The position numbers and the translations under genes were made by a program. The notes under the pieces are model-generated. The model worked only from the letters and a program-made list of their open reading frames with translations, searched no databases and was not told the DNA's origin. Positions 28,977 to 37,780 of a DNA stretch of 64,000 nucleotides are shown here, in pieces; position 1 is the first letter of the stretch, and every line of letters starts with the position of its first letter. This stretch comes from Alphaproteobacteria bacterium (GTDB taxonomy: Bacteria > Pseudomonadota > Alphaproteobacteria > Rhodospirillales > Rhodospirillaceae), in the NCBI GenBank assembly GCA_030604885.1, contig JAUVUZ010000007.1, positions 55,152 to 119,151 of the forward strand. The letters are read 5' to 3'.

Positions 28977-30203
28977 TTACGGCTCCTCGAAGGCGGACAG
29001 GGCGGCGCGGAGGTTGCTCTCCGCGTCGATCAGGAAGTTGGCGCGGGTCACCACCGCCTCGCCCTCGGCGAGGCCGTCGACGATCTCGACGTAGCCTTCC
29101 GCCCGCGCGCCGAGCGTCACCGCGCGCGGCGAGAAGCGCCCCTCGCCCCGGTCCACCAGCACGGTCTGTCGGGCGCCGGTGTCGAGCACCGCGCTTTCGG
29201 GCACCGCCAGCACCGGGTCCGTCGCCACCGGCGCCGCCAGGGTCACCGAACCGAACAAGGCGGGGCGCAGCGCGCCGTCGGGATTGGGCAGCTCGATGCG
29301 CACCCGCGCGGTGCGGGTGTCGGCGGCGAGGACCGGCGGCACGAACGCCACCTTTCCGCCGAAATTCCGCCCGGGCAGCGCGGCGAAGCTGGCGGTGGCG
29401 GCGTCGCCCAGGCGGATGCCGCGCAGGTCCTGCTCGAACACCTCGGCGATCAGCCACACCGTGGAGAGATCCGCCATGCGGTAGAGCACCTCGCCGGGCA
29501 TGAAGCGCATCCCCTCGAGCGCCTGCTTTTCGAGGACCACGCCGTCGGCCGGGGCGACGATCGCGAGGCTGCGCGACGGCGCGCCCCCCGCCTTGAGCCG
29601 GGCGATCTCGGCGGGCGGCACCCCCCAGTTGGCGAGGCGGGTGAGCGCCCCCGCCGCCAGCCCCGGGTCGGCGGCGCGGGCGAGCGCGTATTCCTGCTCC
29701 GCCAGCGCCACGGCGGGGGAGTAGACCCGCGCCAGCACCTCGCCCTTTTTCACCGCGCGGCCGGTCTCGTTCACCGGCAGGCTTTCGACGAAGCCCTCGA
29801 AGCGCGGCGCCACCACCGACACCCGGCGCTCGTCGATCTCCACCGTGCCCACCGCGCGCACCTCCCGCGCCAGGCTGCGCAGGGCCGCCGCCTCGCTGCG
29901 CACGCCGAGCTTCTGCAGCCGCGCCGCGCTCACCGACACGCCGCCCGGGTCGGCGGCGCCCTCGTTCTCGTACACGGCGATGTAGTCCATGCCCATGTTG
30001 TCCTTCTTCGGCACCGGCGAGGTGTCGGGCAGGCCCATGGGGTTGCGGTAGTAGAGGATGCGCCCGCGCGGATCGGCGGGGGGCGGCGCCTCGCCGTGGG
30101 CGGCGTGCTCCGGCGCCGGAGGAGCAAGGCGGGCGTAGCCGTAGCCGCCCGCCGCACCGGCGGCGAGGGCGAGGACGGCGAGGGCGAGGGTTGCGCGGCT
30201 CAC
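28977..30203 (-). CDS. cusB: CusB-type membrane fusion protein with heavy-metal-binding domain
   Basis: A 408-residue periplasmic adaptor. After a signal-anchor (residues 4-22) comes a heavy-metal-binding motif region, YYRNPMGLPDTSPVPKKD with NMGMDY, rich in Met as in copper adaptors. Then follow the barrel-sandwich and helical hairpin domains and a C-terminal proximal domain. The GTG start overlaps the cusC TGA (GTGA). It bridges CusA and CusC and accepts metal from CusF. Confidence 0.92.
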   Translation of the reverse strand: MSRATLALAVLALAAGAAGGYGYARLAPPAPEHAAHGEAPPPADPRGRILYYRNPMGLPDTSPVPKKDNMGMDYIAVYENEGAADPGGVSVSAARLQKLGVRSEAAALRSLAREVRAVGTVEIDERRVSVVAPRFEGFVESLPVNETGRAVKKGEVLARVYSPAVALAEQEYALARAADPGLAAGALTRLANWGVPPAEIARLKAGGAPSRSLAIVAPADGVVLEKQALEGMRFMPGEVLYRMADLSTVWLIAEVFEQDLRGIRLGDAATASFAALPGRNFGGKVAFVPPVLAADTRTARVRIELPNPDGALRPALFGSVTLAAPVATDPVLAVPESAVLDTGARQTVLVDRGEGRFSPRAVTLGARAEGYVEIVDGLAEGEAVVTRANFLIDAESNLRAALSAFEEP

Positions 30204-31444
30204 AGGTCGTCTCCGATCAGGGCTTCGAGTTCGGCGAGGCGCGCCTGCTGCTGCATGCGCGCGGCCACCAGGTCGAGGCCGGATGTCCACATCTGCCGTT
30301 CGGCCATCAGCACGTCGGTGGCGCCGACGCGGCCGTGTTGGTAGCCCCGGATCGCGGACTCGAAGCCGAGTTCCGCCTGGGGCAGCTGGGTTTCGGCCAC
30401 CACCGCCTCCACCGCGCGGGCGGCGGCGAGGTCGGCCCAGGCGGCGGCCACCGCCTCGGCCACCTTCAGCTCCCCCGCCTCGCGGCGGTTGCGGGCGGCG
30501 GCGGCGGCGGCGCTGGCGGAGCCGATCTCGGCGCGGCGCAGGCCCCACTGCAACGGCACGCTGAACGCCACCATCGCCTCGTAGCTCTGCACCCGGCCCA
30601 TTTCGCGCACCGCGCCCACGCCCACCTCCACGTCCGGATACCAGTTGCGGCGGGCGAGGTCGGCGGCGCGGTTGGCGCCCTCCTGCATCGCGCGCTCGGC
30701 CTTGAGGTCCGGGTTGTCGCGCTGCGCCCGGTCGATCAGCGCCGCAAGGTCGTGGCGCTCCGGGTCGGGCACCCGCCGCCAGTCCGGCACCTCGGCGAGG
30801 CGGCGGCCCTGGGGGCGGGCGAGCAGGCGGTTGACGCGCGCCTCGGCGGCGGCGCGGCGCGCCTCCATGCGGGCGATCTCGGCGGTGATCGCGGCGCGCT
30901 CCACCGCCACCTGGGTCACCTCGGGCTGCTGGCCCTCGCCCTGGGCGTAGCGCACCCGCGCCGCCGCGCCGATGGCGCCGAGGCGGGCCTCGAGCTTGCG
31001 TGCCAGGGCGAGGCTTTCCTCGGCGCCGCGCAGCTCGGCCAGCGCCACCTTGAGGCGCATCGCCAGGTCGTTGGCGGTCTGTTCGGCGGTGAAGGCGGCC
31101 TGGCGCGCCTCGGCGTCGGCGATGCCGCGCTTCATCTCGCGCTTGCCCCAGAACGGCAGCTGCTGGCTGACGATCAGCTTTTTCATCGTCCCCTCGGTGG
31201 ACCCCTGGGGCAGGTAGCCCGGCTCCGAGCGGCCCCAGTTCTCCACCGACAGGCGCACCATCGGGTCCATCAGGCTGGCCGCGCCCTCCACCCGCGCCCG
31301 GGCGGCGTCGGCGTCGAGGGCGGCGGCCTGGATCTCGGGGCTGGCGCGGCGCGCCTCGGCGAGCAGGGCGTCGAAGCTCTCCGCCCGCGCGGCGGGGGCG
31401 GCGGCGACGAGGGCGGCGAACATCAGGGCAAGGGGGCGCGGCAT
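30200..31444 (-). CDS. cusC: CusC-type outer-membrane efflux channel (TolC family)
   Basis: A 414-residue protein with a signal peptide ending near residue 21 (AARA) and two repeats of the outer-membrane efflux fold (about 25-210 and 225-405), dominated by long Ala-rich helices. No lipobox Cys is present, unlike E. coli CusC. It is the first gene of the efflux operon and lies 148 bp from the divergent response-regulator gene. The annotation as the copper channel rests on the operon. Confidence 0.88.
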   Translation of the reverse strand: MPRPLALMFAALVAAAPAARAESFDALLAEARRASPEIQAAALDADAARARVEGAASLMDPMVRLSVENWGRSEPGYLPQGSTEGTMKKLIVSQQLPFWGKREMKRGIADAEARQAAFTAEQTANDLAMRLKVALAELRGAEESLALARKLEARLGAIGAAARVRYAQGEGQQPEVTQVAVERAAITAEIARMEARRAAAEARVNRLLARPQGRRLAEVPDWRRVPDPERHDLAALIDRAQRDNPDLKAERAMQEGANRAADLARRNWYPDVEVGVGAVREMGRVQSYEAMVAFSVPLQWGLRRAEIGSASAAAAAARNRREAGELKVAEAVAAAWADLAAARAVEAVVAETQLPQAELGFESAIRGYQHGRVGATDVLMAERQMWTSGLDLVAARMQQQARLAELEALIGDDL

Positions 31445-31451
31445 GGGAACT

Positions 31452-31535
31452 CCTGTCTCGGGTGACGGCGACAGGATCGCCCCCCGGCGTTGCGGGAGTT
31501 TTTCAAGCTGGCGGAAATCTGTGACAAAGTGTGTC
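31452..31535. promoter_or_regulatory. Inverted repeats in the cus divergent promoter region
   Basis: CCTGTC (31452-31457) and GACAGG (31470-31475) form an inverted repeat in the cusC leader, and GACA-N5-TGTC lies at 31523-31535 nearer the regulator. Both share the GACA/TGTC half-site. They are candidates for binding of the divergently encoded response regulator; no experimental site is implied. Confidence 0.35.
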
Positions 31536-31591
31536 GGCGCTTGGAGCGCGGCGCCGCCCGCGTTATGTCAGGGGAAAGCCCGGAGGCCCGC

Positions 31592-32299
31592 ATGCCCGCC
31601 CATATCCTGGTGGTCGACGACAACGCCGAGATGCGCGACCTGCTCGGCCGCGCGCTGCGGCGCGAGGGCCACCGCGTCTCCGCCGCCGCCGACGGCCGGG
31701 GGATGCGCGCGGTGCTGGCGGAGGAGGCGGTGGACCTGATCCTCCTCGACCTGATGCTGCCGGGGGAGGATGGCCTCACCCTGTGCCGCGACCTGCGCGC
31801 CGCCTCGGCGATCCCGGTGATCATGCTCACCGCCAAGGGCGAGGAGCTGGACCGGGTGCTGGGCCTCAAGATGGGCGCCGACGACTACATCCCGAAGCCG
31901 TTCTCCACTCCCGAGCTGCTCGCCCGCATCGAGGCGGTGCTGCGCCGCGCGCGCGGTGGCGCGGCGCCCGCCGAGCCGCCCAAGCGCCTGCGCTTCGCGG
32001 GCTGGGTGCTCGATCTCGACCGCCGCGAGCTGTGCTCCGCCGAGGGGGTGGTGGTGCCGCTCTCCACCGGCGAGTTCAACCTGCTGCAGGCGCTGGTGGA
32101 GCGGCCGCGCCGGGTGCTGAGCCGCGAGCAGCTGCTCGACCTGGCGCGCGGCCGCGCGGCGGTGGCCTTCGACCGCAGCATCGACACCCAGGTGAGCCGC
32201 CTGCGCCGCAAGATCGAACCGGACGCGAAAACCCCGGAGATCATCAAGACGGTGTGGGGCGGCGGCTACATGCTCGCCGCCGACGTGGTCCCGGCATGA
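31592..32299 (+). CDS. OmpR-family response regulator, probable copper regulator
   Basis: A 235-residue regulator with a canonical receiver domain (acidic pair D9/D10, phospho-acceptor D53 in LLDLMLP, switch Thr in MLTAKG, Lys in PKPF) and a winged-helix domain (about 135-230). ATG 31592 follows GGAGG at 31582-31586. It overlaps the downstream kinase gene (ATGA) and is divergent from cusCBAF, which makes it the likely activator of that operon, like CusR/CopR. The metal specificity is inferred from context. Confidence 0.88.
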   Translation: MPAHILVVDDNAEMRDLLGRALRREGHRVSAAADGRGMRAVLAEEAVDLILLDLMLPGEDGLTLCRDLRAASAIPVIMLTAKGEELDRVLGLKMGADDYIPKPFSTPELLARIEAVLRRARGGAAPAEPPKRLRFAGWVLDLDRRELCSAEGVVVPLSTGEFNLLQALVERPRRVLSREQLLDLARGRAAVAFDRSIDTQVSRLRRKIEPDAKTPEIIKTVWGGGYMLAADVVPA

Positions 32300-33657
32300 T
32301 CCGCCCCCGCCCCCGCAGCTTGATCGCCCAGACCATCGTGGTGCTGCTGGTGGGGCTGACCGCCTCGCACCTGCTCAGCATGGTGGTGTATTCGGGCGAC
32401 CGCGCCGACGCCCTCACCCGCCTCGGCGACCGCGCCGCCGCGCTGCGCATCGCCGACGCCGCGACCCTGGCGCTGCGCACCCCCGGGGCGGAGCGCGACG
32501 CCCTGGTCGCCCGCCACCGGGGCCTCTCCCTCGACGTGGCGCTCGCCGCCGCGCCGCCGTTCGCGGCGGAGCCGGAGCCGGACGCCGAGACCCGCGCGGT
32601 GGCCGAGGCGATCGCCCAGCGCCTGCCCGAGGGCGCGGCGCTGCGGGTGCGGGTGGAGGGGCCGCCGCACCTCCCCCTCCTCGACCACCTGCGCGACGCG
32701 TTCTACGGCGAGCCGCCGCGGGTGACGATCCGCGCGGCGGTGGCGCTGGACGACGGCCGCTGGCTCGCCCTGGCGGCGCGGCCGCCGGAGCGGGGGGCGG
32801 ACCATTCGGCGCTCGCCTCGATGGCGGCGATGGTGGCGGCGATCGTGCTGGCGGCGGTGTGGGTGGTGCGCCGCATGACCGCGCCCCTCGAAACCCTGGC
32901 GGCGGCGGCGCGGCGGATGGCGCGGGAGGTGGACGCGCCGGACCTGCCCGAAACCGGCCCGGCGGAGGTGCGCGACGCCATCGCCGCGTTCAACCACATG
33001 CGCTCCGAGGTGCGCCGCCTGCTGGAGAACCGCACCCTGATGCTGGCGGCGATCAGCCACGACCTGCGCACGCCGATCACCCTGCTGCGCCTGCGCATCG
33101 AGGCGCTGGACGCCTCCGACGACCGCGAGAAGATGCTCGCCAGCCTCGCCGACATGGAGCGGATGATCGCCGCCACCCTGTCGTTCGCGCGGCAGGACGC
33201 CGCCGACGAGCCGCGCGCCACCCTCGACCTCGACGCCCTGGTGGAGGCGATGGTGGCCGACATGCAGGACCTCGGCCACGCCGTCGCCTACGCCGGGCCG
33301 GAGGCTCCGGCCCGCCTCGCCTGCCGCCCGCAGGCGCTCAAGCGGGCGATCGGCAACCTCATCGAGAACGCGGTGAACCACGGCGGCGGCGCGGCGGTGC
33401 GCCTGGTGGTGGAACCGGCGCAGCTGCGCCTGACGGTGGCCGACGACGGGCCGGGCCTGCGCCCGGACCAGTTGGAGGCGGTGTTCCAGCCGTTCTACCG
33501 CGGCGACGCCTCGCGCAGCCGCGCCACCGGCGGCTCGGGCCTCGGCCTTTCGATCGCGCGCGAGATCGCCGCCGCCCACGGCGGCGCCATCGCCCTCGCC
33601 AACCGCCCGGAAGGCGGCCTCCTCGCCACCCTCACCCTGCCCCGAAGCGGCGGCTGA
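32296..33657 (+). CDS. Membrane sensor histidine kinase, probable copper sensor
   Basis: A 453-residue kinase. Membrane helices lie at about residues 11-30 and 172-192, enclosing a periplasmic domain of about 140 residues. HAMP follows, then the dimerisation helix with H255 (ISHDLRTP), an N box (GNLIENAVNH), VADDGPGL and a GLGLSIAREI segment. It pairs with the preceding regulator, sharing an ATGA overlap. The periplasmic domain is not rich in Met or His, so copper sensing rests on gene position only. Confidence 0.88.
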   Translation: MIRPRPRSLIAQTIVVLLVGLTASHLLSMVVYSGDRADALTRLGDRAAALRIADAATLALRTPGAERDALVARHRGLSLDVALAAAPPFAAEPEPDAETRAVAEAIAQRLPEGAALRVRVEGPPHLPLLDHLRDAFYGEPPRVTIRAAVALDDGRWLALAARPPERGADHSALASMAAMVAAIVLAAVWVVRRMTAPLETLAAAARRMAREVDAPDLPETGPAEVRDAIAAFNHMRSEVRRLLENRTLMLAAISHDLRTPITLLRLRIEALDASDDREKMLASLADMERMIAATLSFARQDAADEPRATLDLDALVEAMVADMQDLGHAVAYAGPEAPARLACRPQALKRAIGNLIENAVNHGGGAAVRLVVEPAQLRLTVADDGPGLRPDQLEAVFQPFYRGDASRSRATGGSGLGLSIAREIAAAHGGAIALANRPEGGLLATLTLPRSGG

Positions 33658-33762
33658 GGGGCGGGTGACCGCTATTTCTTCCCTATGGCTTTGAATAACC
33701 CTATTGTTTGCTCCCCCGGCCGCGACGACCCGGCGGTCGAACCTGTGAATGAGGAAGCGACG

Positions 33763-34320
33763 ATGGTGAGTGAAGTGACGTCCGACGTGTTCGGCAATCC
33801 CGTGACGCTACGCCTGGGGACTCCCCTGGCGACGGGACATCTGACGATGAGCGTGCTGGGCACGAACGGAAAAGCGTGGTCCCAGGTATTCGCCTACGAT
33901 CAGGTGTCGATGGTCATGGAAACGGATACCGACAAGCTGATGAACGTCGTCGGCAGTCATCCCTCGAAGACCGGTTTCGCCTTGGGTATCCTGATCGGCA
34001 TCTCCGATGTGGTGGTCGGTGTCATCAACGGAATCGCGGGTTTCATCAAGGGCATCCTCGGTAGTTTCGTGGGAGTCGGCCTCATCGGCATCATGTTCGT
34101 TCTGATGATGGTCGCCCTCAGCCTGATGGTGAGCGTCTACGCGTTCGTCGTCGCCGCGCCGGTGTTGGCGGTTTCGTTCGGGCTTCGCCATTACAAGCGC
34201 AACCTGCTCAAGGCCGAAGGAGAAAAACTCCAGCGGGCGGCGATGGGATTGTTCAACGGCACCGTCGCCGTGGTTTCGCCTCAGGACGCTCCGAACGCCA
34301 TCGAAGCCGCGACAGTGTGA
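33763..34320 (+). CDS. Unrecognised membrane protein of lower GC
   Basis: I do not recognise this 185-residue protein. Residues 1-65 are polar and beta-like (VFGNPVTLRLG, ATGHLTMSVLG). A hydrophobic, Gly-rich stretch at about 70-100 (GILIGISDVVVGVINGIAGF) and two likely membrane helices at about 105-150 follow, and a polar tail rich in Lys closes it. ATG 33763 has GAGGAAG 5 nt upstream; an in-frame ATG at 33685 lacks one. Base composition is visibly less GC-rich than its neighbours and codon choice differs (more A/T in third positions), which suggests transfer. It is followed by a palindromic repeat. Confidence 0.6.
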   Translation: MVSEVTSDVFGNPVTLRLGTPLATGHLTMSVLGTNGKAWSQVFAYDQVSMVMETDTDKLMNVVGSHPSKTGFALGILIGISDVVVGVINGIAGFIKGILGSFVGVGLIGIMFVLMMVALSLMVSVYAFVVAAPVLAVSFGLRHYKRNLLKAEGEKLQRAAMGLFNGTVAVVSPQDAPNAIEAATV

Positions 34321-34353
34321 TCCGCTCGGGCCGTGCCCGGAAGATACGCCATC

Positions 34354-34445
34354 CCCTCGTCATTCCGGACGCCGCGCAGCGGCGAGCCGGAATCCATTCT
34401 GTGGGCACGCCGCGTGGATTCCCGCTTGCGCGGGAATGACGAGGG
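34354..34445. repeat. Palindromic repeat element with 13-bp inverted ends
   Basis: The ends CCCTCGTCATTCC (34354-34366) and its complement (34433-34445) are perfect inverted repeats. Internally, ATTCCGG pairs with CCGGAAT (34362-34368, 34387-34393) and ATTCCC-N8-GGGAAT lies at 34418-34437, the same pattern as the dRS3 repeats of Neisseria. It belongs to the kind of small intergenic palindromes that occur in many copies in proteobacteria; only one copy is in this window. Confidence 0.6.
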
Positions 34446-34471
34446 AGAGGTGGAGGGCCCCGCGGCCGGGC

Positions 34472-34714
34472 TCAGCCGAGGCCGTACCAGGTGAGCAGGC
34501 GCAGCAGCGGGTCGAACATGCCGGCGACGTAGAGCAGCGCCACCGCCGACCCGGCGCCGAAGCCGATCACCGCGCAGCGCATCCACGCGGGCGCGGGCGG
34601 CAGGTCGGGCTTGCGGAACAGGCGGCGGCGGACCCGGCGGGCGCGGAAGCGCGGCGCGCCGGGGCGGGTGGGGTCGAGGCCCTGGACCGCGGCAGGTTTC
34701 GGAAACGGAGTCAT
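34472..34714 (-). CDS. Small single-pass membrane protein, unknown function
   Basis: An 80-residue protein: a Pro/Arg-rich basic N-terminal half, then one membrane helix at about 45-66 (CAVIGFGAGSAVALLYVAGM) and a short tail. GAGGAGG lies about 6 nt before the ATG, which supports it as real. The positive-inside rule puts the N-terminus in the cytosol. It lies between the palindromic repeat and tRNA-Ala. No function can be assigned. Confidence 0.6.
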   Translation of the reverse strand: MTPFPKPAAVQGLDPTRPGAPRFRARRVRRRLFRKPDLPPAPAWMRCAVIGFGAGSAVALLYVAGMFDPLLRLLTWYGLG

Positions 34715-34788
34715 GGCGTCCTCCTCGCTTTCCCGAACTGCCCTCAGTATAGCACGTTTCGGGGCGCGGCGCCGCACCTCCGAAACGA

Positions 34789-34819
34789 CGAAACCCACCG
34801 CTTTAGGCGGTGGGTTTCG
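34789..34819 (-). terminator. Terminator of tRNA-Ala
   Basis: CGAAACCCACCGC at 34789-34801 and its exact complement at 34807-34819 form a 13-bp stem with a 5-nt loop, directly downstream of the tRNA on its strand. The first transcript arm starts 2 nt after the CCA end. Only a short T cluster follows. Confidence 0.75.
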
Positions 34820-34820
34820 A

Positions 34821-34896
<76 letters not shown>

Positions 34897-35031
34897 GAAC
34901 CTTTCGCCCCGCCGGTTTCCGTGGTCCCCGGCGGTGCATGGGAGGCGGCAAATTAGTCCGGGATTTTTTCCGCCGCAAGCAAAAAATGCGGGGTCGGACG
35001 AAAGTCCGAAAATTCCCGAAACGGCCTGCCG

Positions 35032-35382
35032 TCAGTCGTCGTCTTCCGGCCCCAGGTGGTCGATCACCTCGGCCATGTCGTCGTCCTCGGCGAGTTCGTC
35101 GGCGTCCTCGATCAGCGCCTCGTCCGCCTCGTCGTCTTCGACCTCGAGTTCGGCCTCGTCGTCGAGGATCTCGTCGTCGCCGACGATCGGCGCCACCGCC
35201 TTCGGCTTCGGCTCCGCCGCGTGCGCGGGGGCCTTCTTCATGCTGCGACGGGCCTTGCTCACCGCGTCGGGCGCGTTTTCGCTGCCGCACTTCGGGCAGA
35301 CGATCGGCGTGCGCTGCATGTCGTAGAACCGCGTGCCGCAGTTCAAACAGGTTCGCTTGCTTCCCCATTCCGGCTTGGTCAC
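35032..35382 (-). CDS. FYDLN-acid family protein (TIGR02300)
   Basis: A 116-residue protein specific to alphaproteobacteria. The N-terminal zinc-ribbon has two CxxC pairs (CLNC and CPKC) around the [17 protein letters not shown] segment, and the C-terminal half is extremely acidic (Asp/Glu). Its function is not established. GTG is the start, with GGAGG 7 nt upstream. It is divergent from aroA, an arrangement common in alphaproteobacteria. Confidence 0.88.
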   Translation of the reverse strand: MTKPEWGSKRTCLNCGTRFYDMQRTPIVCPKCGSENAPDAVSKARRSMKKAPAHAAEPKPKAVAPIVGDDEILDDEAELEVEDDEADEALIEDADELAEDDDMAEVIDHLGPEDDD

Positions 35383-35627
35383 GAATCACCCTCCTTCACG
35401 GCGCCTCGCTCCGGCCTCGCGCGGACTTCCGGCGGCCGGAAGGCGCATTTGCCACGAAGCGGATAGCCTGTCAAAGCGTTTTCTTGTGCCTGCGCCGAAC
35501 GGGCGCACCCCGATTCCCCATTAACATGACCGGGCGCGGCGCGGAAGGGCCTGGCGCCTTAGGGTGTCGCGCGGTTTCGGCAAATGTGCTACCACCGCCC
35601 CGAACGCCCCCTGGAACGGATGCCGCG

Positions 35628-36974
35628 ATGACCGCCCACGACCCCGCCGACGCGCCCCTGCCGCTTTCCGCCCGCCGCTCCGGCCCGCTCTCCGGCGCCG
35701 CCCGGGTGCCGGGCGACAAGTCGATCTCCCACCGCGCGCTGATGATGGGCGCGCTCGCCGTGGGCCGCACCACCGTGGAGGGCCTGCTGGAGGGCGAGGA
35801 CGTGCTGCGCACCGCCCAGGCGATGCGCCAGATGGGCGCCGCCGTGGAGCGCGGCGCCGACGGCGTCTGGCGGATCGACGGCGTCGGCGTCGGCGGCCTC
35901 GCCGAACCGGCGGACGTGATCGACATGGGCAACGCCGGAACCGGCGCCCGCCTGGTGATGGGCCTGGTGGCCACCCACCCGATGGTCGCCTGCTTCACCG
36001 GCGACGCGAGCTTGCGCGGCCGCCCGATGAAGCGGGTGATCGCGCCGCTCTCCCTGTTCGGCGCCGCGTTCATGGCGCGCGAGGGCGGCCGCCTGCCGCT
36101 CGCGCTCAAGGGCAACGGCGCCGCCGGGCCGGTGACCTACACCGTGCCGGTGGCCTCGGCGCAGGTGAAGTCGGCGGTGCTGCTGGCGGGGCTGAACGCC
36201 TCCGGCGTCACCACCGTGATCGAACCGGTCGCCACCCGCGACCACACCGAGCGCATGCTGCGGGGCTTCGGCGCCGAGCTGACGGTGGAAATCGCCGCCG
36301 ACGGCGCCCGCACCATTTCCCTGGTCGGGCAGCCCACCCTCAAGCCCTGCCGCGTGGTGGTGCCCGCCGATCCCTCGTCCGCCGCGTTCCCGGCGGTGGC
36401 GGCGCTGATCGTGCCCGGCTCGGAGATCCGGCTGGAGGCGGTGGGCACCAACCCGCTGCGCTTCGGCCTGTTCGAGACCCTGCTGGAAATGGGCGCCGAC
36501 ATCGCCCTCGAAAACCCGCGCGAGGTGGCGGGCGAGCCGGTGGCGGACCTGCGGGTGCGCGCCTCGGCGCTGGCGGGCGTGAGCGTGCCGCCGGAGCGGG
36601 CGCCCGCGATGATCGACGAATATCCGATTCTCGCGGTGGCCGCCGCGTGCGCCCGGGGCGAGACGCGCATGCGGGGCCTCGCCGAGCTGCGGGTGAAGGA
36701 GAGCAACCGCTTCGACGCGGTGGTGAACGGCCTCGCCGCCTGCGGCGCCACGGTGCGCGCCGAGGGCGACGACATCGTCGTGACCGGCGCGGGCGCGCCG
36801 CCCCGGGGCGGCGCCACCATCGCCGCCAACCTCGACCACCGCATCGCCATGGCGTTCCTGGTGCTGGGGATGGCCGCCGCCGAACCGGTGGCGATCGACG
36901 ACGTGCGGGCGGTGGACACCAGCTTCCCCGGCTTCGCCGACCTGATGACCCGCCTCGGAGCCGACCTGTCATGA
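35628..36974 (+). CDS. aroA: 3-phosphoshikimate 1-carboxyvinyltransferase (EPSP synthase)
   Basis: A 448-residue enzyme of the shikimate pathway that joins shikimate 3-phosphate and phosphoenolpyruvate. Visible motifs are [11 protein letters not shown] near residue 28, [13 protein letters not shown] near 103, [13 protein letters not shown] near 125, and RVKESNR-like [10 protein letters not shown] near 355. The GDASL-RPM form resembles class II enzymes; Gly stands where the glyphosate-tolerant CP4 enzyme has Ala in GNAAT. It overlaps cmk by 4 bp. Confidence 0.96.
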   Translation: MTAHDPADAPLPLSARRSGPLSGAARVPGDKSISHRALMMGALAVGRTTVEGLLEGEDVLRTAQAMRQMGAAVERGADGVWRIDGVGVGGLAEPADVIDMGNAGTGARLVMGLVATHPMVACFTGDASLRGRPMKRVIAPLSLFGAAFMAREGGRLPLALKGNGAAGPVTYTVPVASAQVKSAVLLAGLNASGVTTVIEPVATRDHTERMLRGFGAELTVEIAADGARTISLVGQPTLKPCRVVVPADPSSAAFPAVAALIVPGSEIRLEAVGTNPLRFGLFETLLEMGADIALENPREVAGEPVADLRVRASALAGVSVPPERAPAMIDEYPILAVAAACARGETRMRGLAELRVKESNRFDAVVNGLAACGATVRAEGDDIVVTGAGAPPRGGATIAANLDHRIAMAFLVLGMAAAEPVAIDDVRAVDTSFPGFADLMTRLGADLS

Positions 36975-37612
36975 TCGTCGCCATCGACGGCCCGGCGGGC
37001 GCGGGCAAGGGCACCCTGGCGCGGCGCCTCGCGGCCGCCTTCAACCTCGCCTACCTCGACACCGGCGCCCTCTACCGCGCCGTGGGCGTCGCCGTGCTCG
37101 ACGCGGGCGGCAACCCGGCGGACCCGGCGGCGGCGGAGTCGGCGGCCCGGAACCTCGGCCTCGACCTCCTCGATTCGCCCCGCCTGCGCACCGAGGCGGC
37201 GGGCGACGCGGCCTCCCAGGTGGCCGCCGTCCCGGGGGTGCGCGCGGCGCTGCTGGAATTCCAGCGGCAGTTCGCCCACCATCCGCCAAGCCCTTGCGTC
37301 GGCGCGGTTCTCGACGGCCGCGACATCGGCACGGTGGTGTGCCCGGAGGCCCGCCTCAAGCTGTTCGTCACCGCCAGCGCGGAGGAGCGGGCGCGCCGCC
37401 GCACCTTGGAGTTGCGGGGCAAGGGCATCGCGGCTATACAGGACCGCGTTCTCGCGGACATGCTCGCCCGCGACGAACGGGACCGCGACCGCAAGGTGGC
37501 GCCCCTCGCCCCGGCGAACGACGCCGTGGTGCTGGACACCACCGACATGGATGCCGATATGGTCTTCGACCGTGCGGCCGCCCTGGTGCGGAACGCGGCC
37601 ACGCCCGCCTAG
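36971..37612 (+). CDS. cmk: Cytidylate kinase
   Basis: A 213-residue (d)CMP kinase. The P-loop GPAGAGKGT is at residues 7-15, followed by [20 protein letters not shown] near residue 115, and the [12 protein letters not shown] lid region. It makes CDP for RNA and DNA precursors. The aroA-cmk-rpsA order is classical in proteobacteria. ATG overlaps the aroA stop. Confidence 0.96.
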   Translation: MIVAIDGPAGAGKGTLARRLAAAFNLAYLDTGALYRAVGVAVLDAGGNPADPAAAESAARNLGLDLLDSPRLRTEAAGDAASQVAAVPGVRAALLEFQRQFAHHPPSPCVGAVLDGRDIGTVVCPEARLKLFVTASAEERARRRTLELRGKGIAAIQDRVLADMLARDERDRDRKVAPLAPANDAVVLDTTDMDADMVFDRAAALVRNAATPA

Positions 37613-37780
37613 GCGGCGCGTGGGACCGGCGTAGAGTGGTAGAGTCCTGAACATGGAACCACCGCGCGGCGCGAAAGCTCCGGCGGCGGTTTGCGCTTGC
37701 AACATGGTCGCACACGCGGCAAGACCGCCGGAAAAAACCGGCTGGCCCGGATAGCGACACGAGAAAGGAATACGTTCGGC

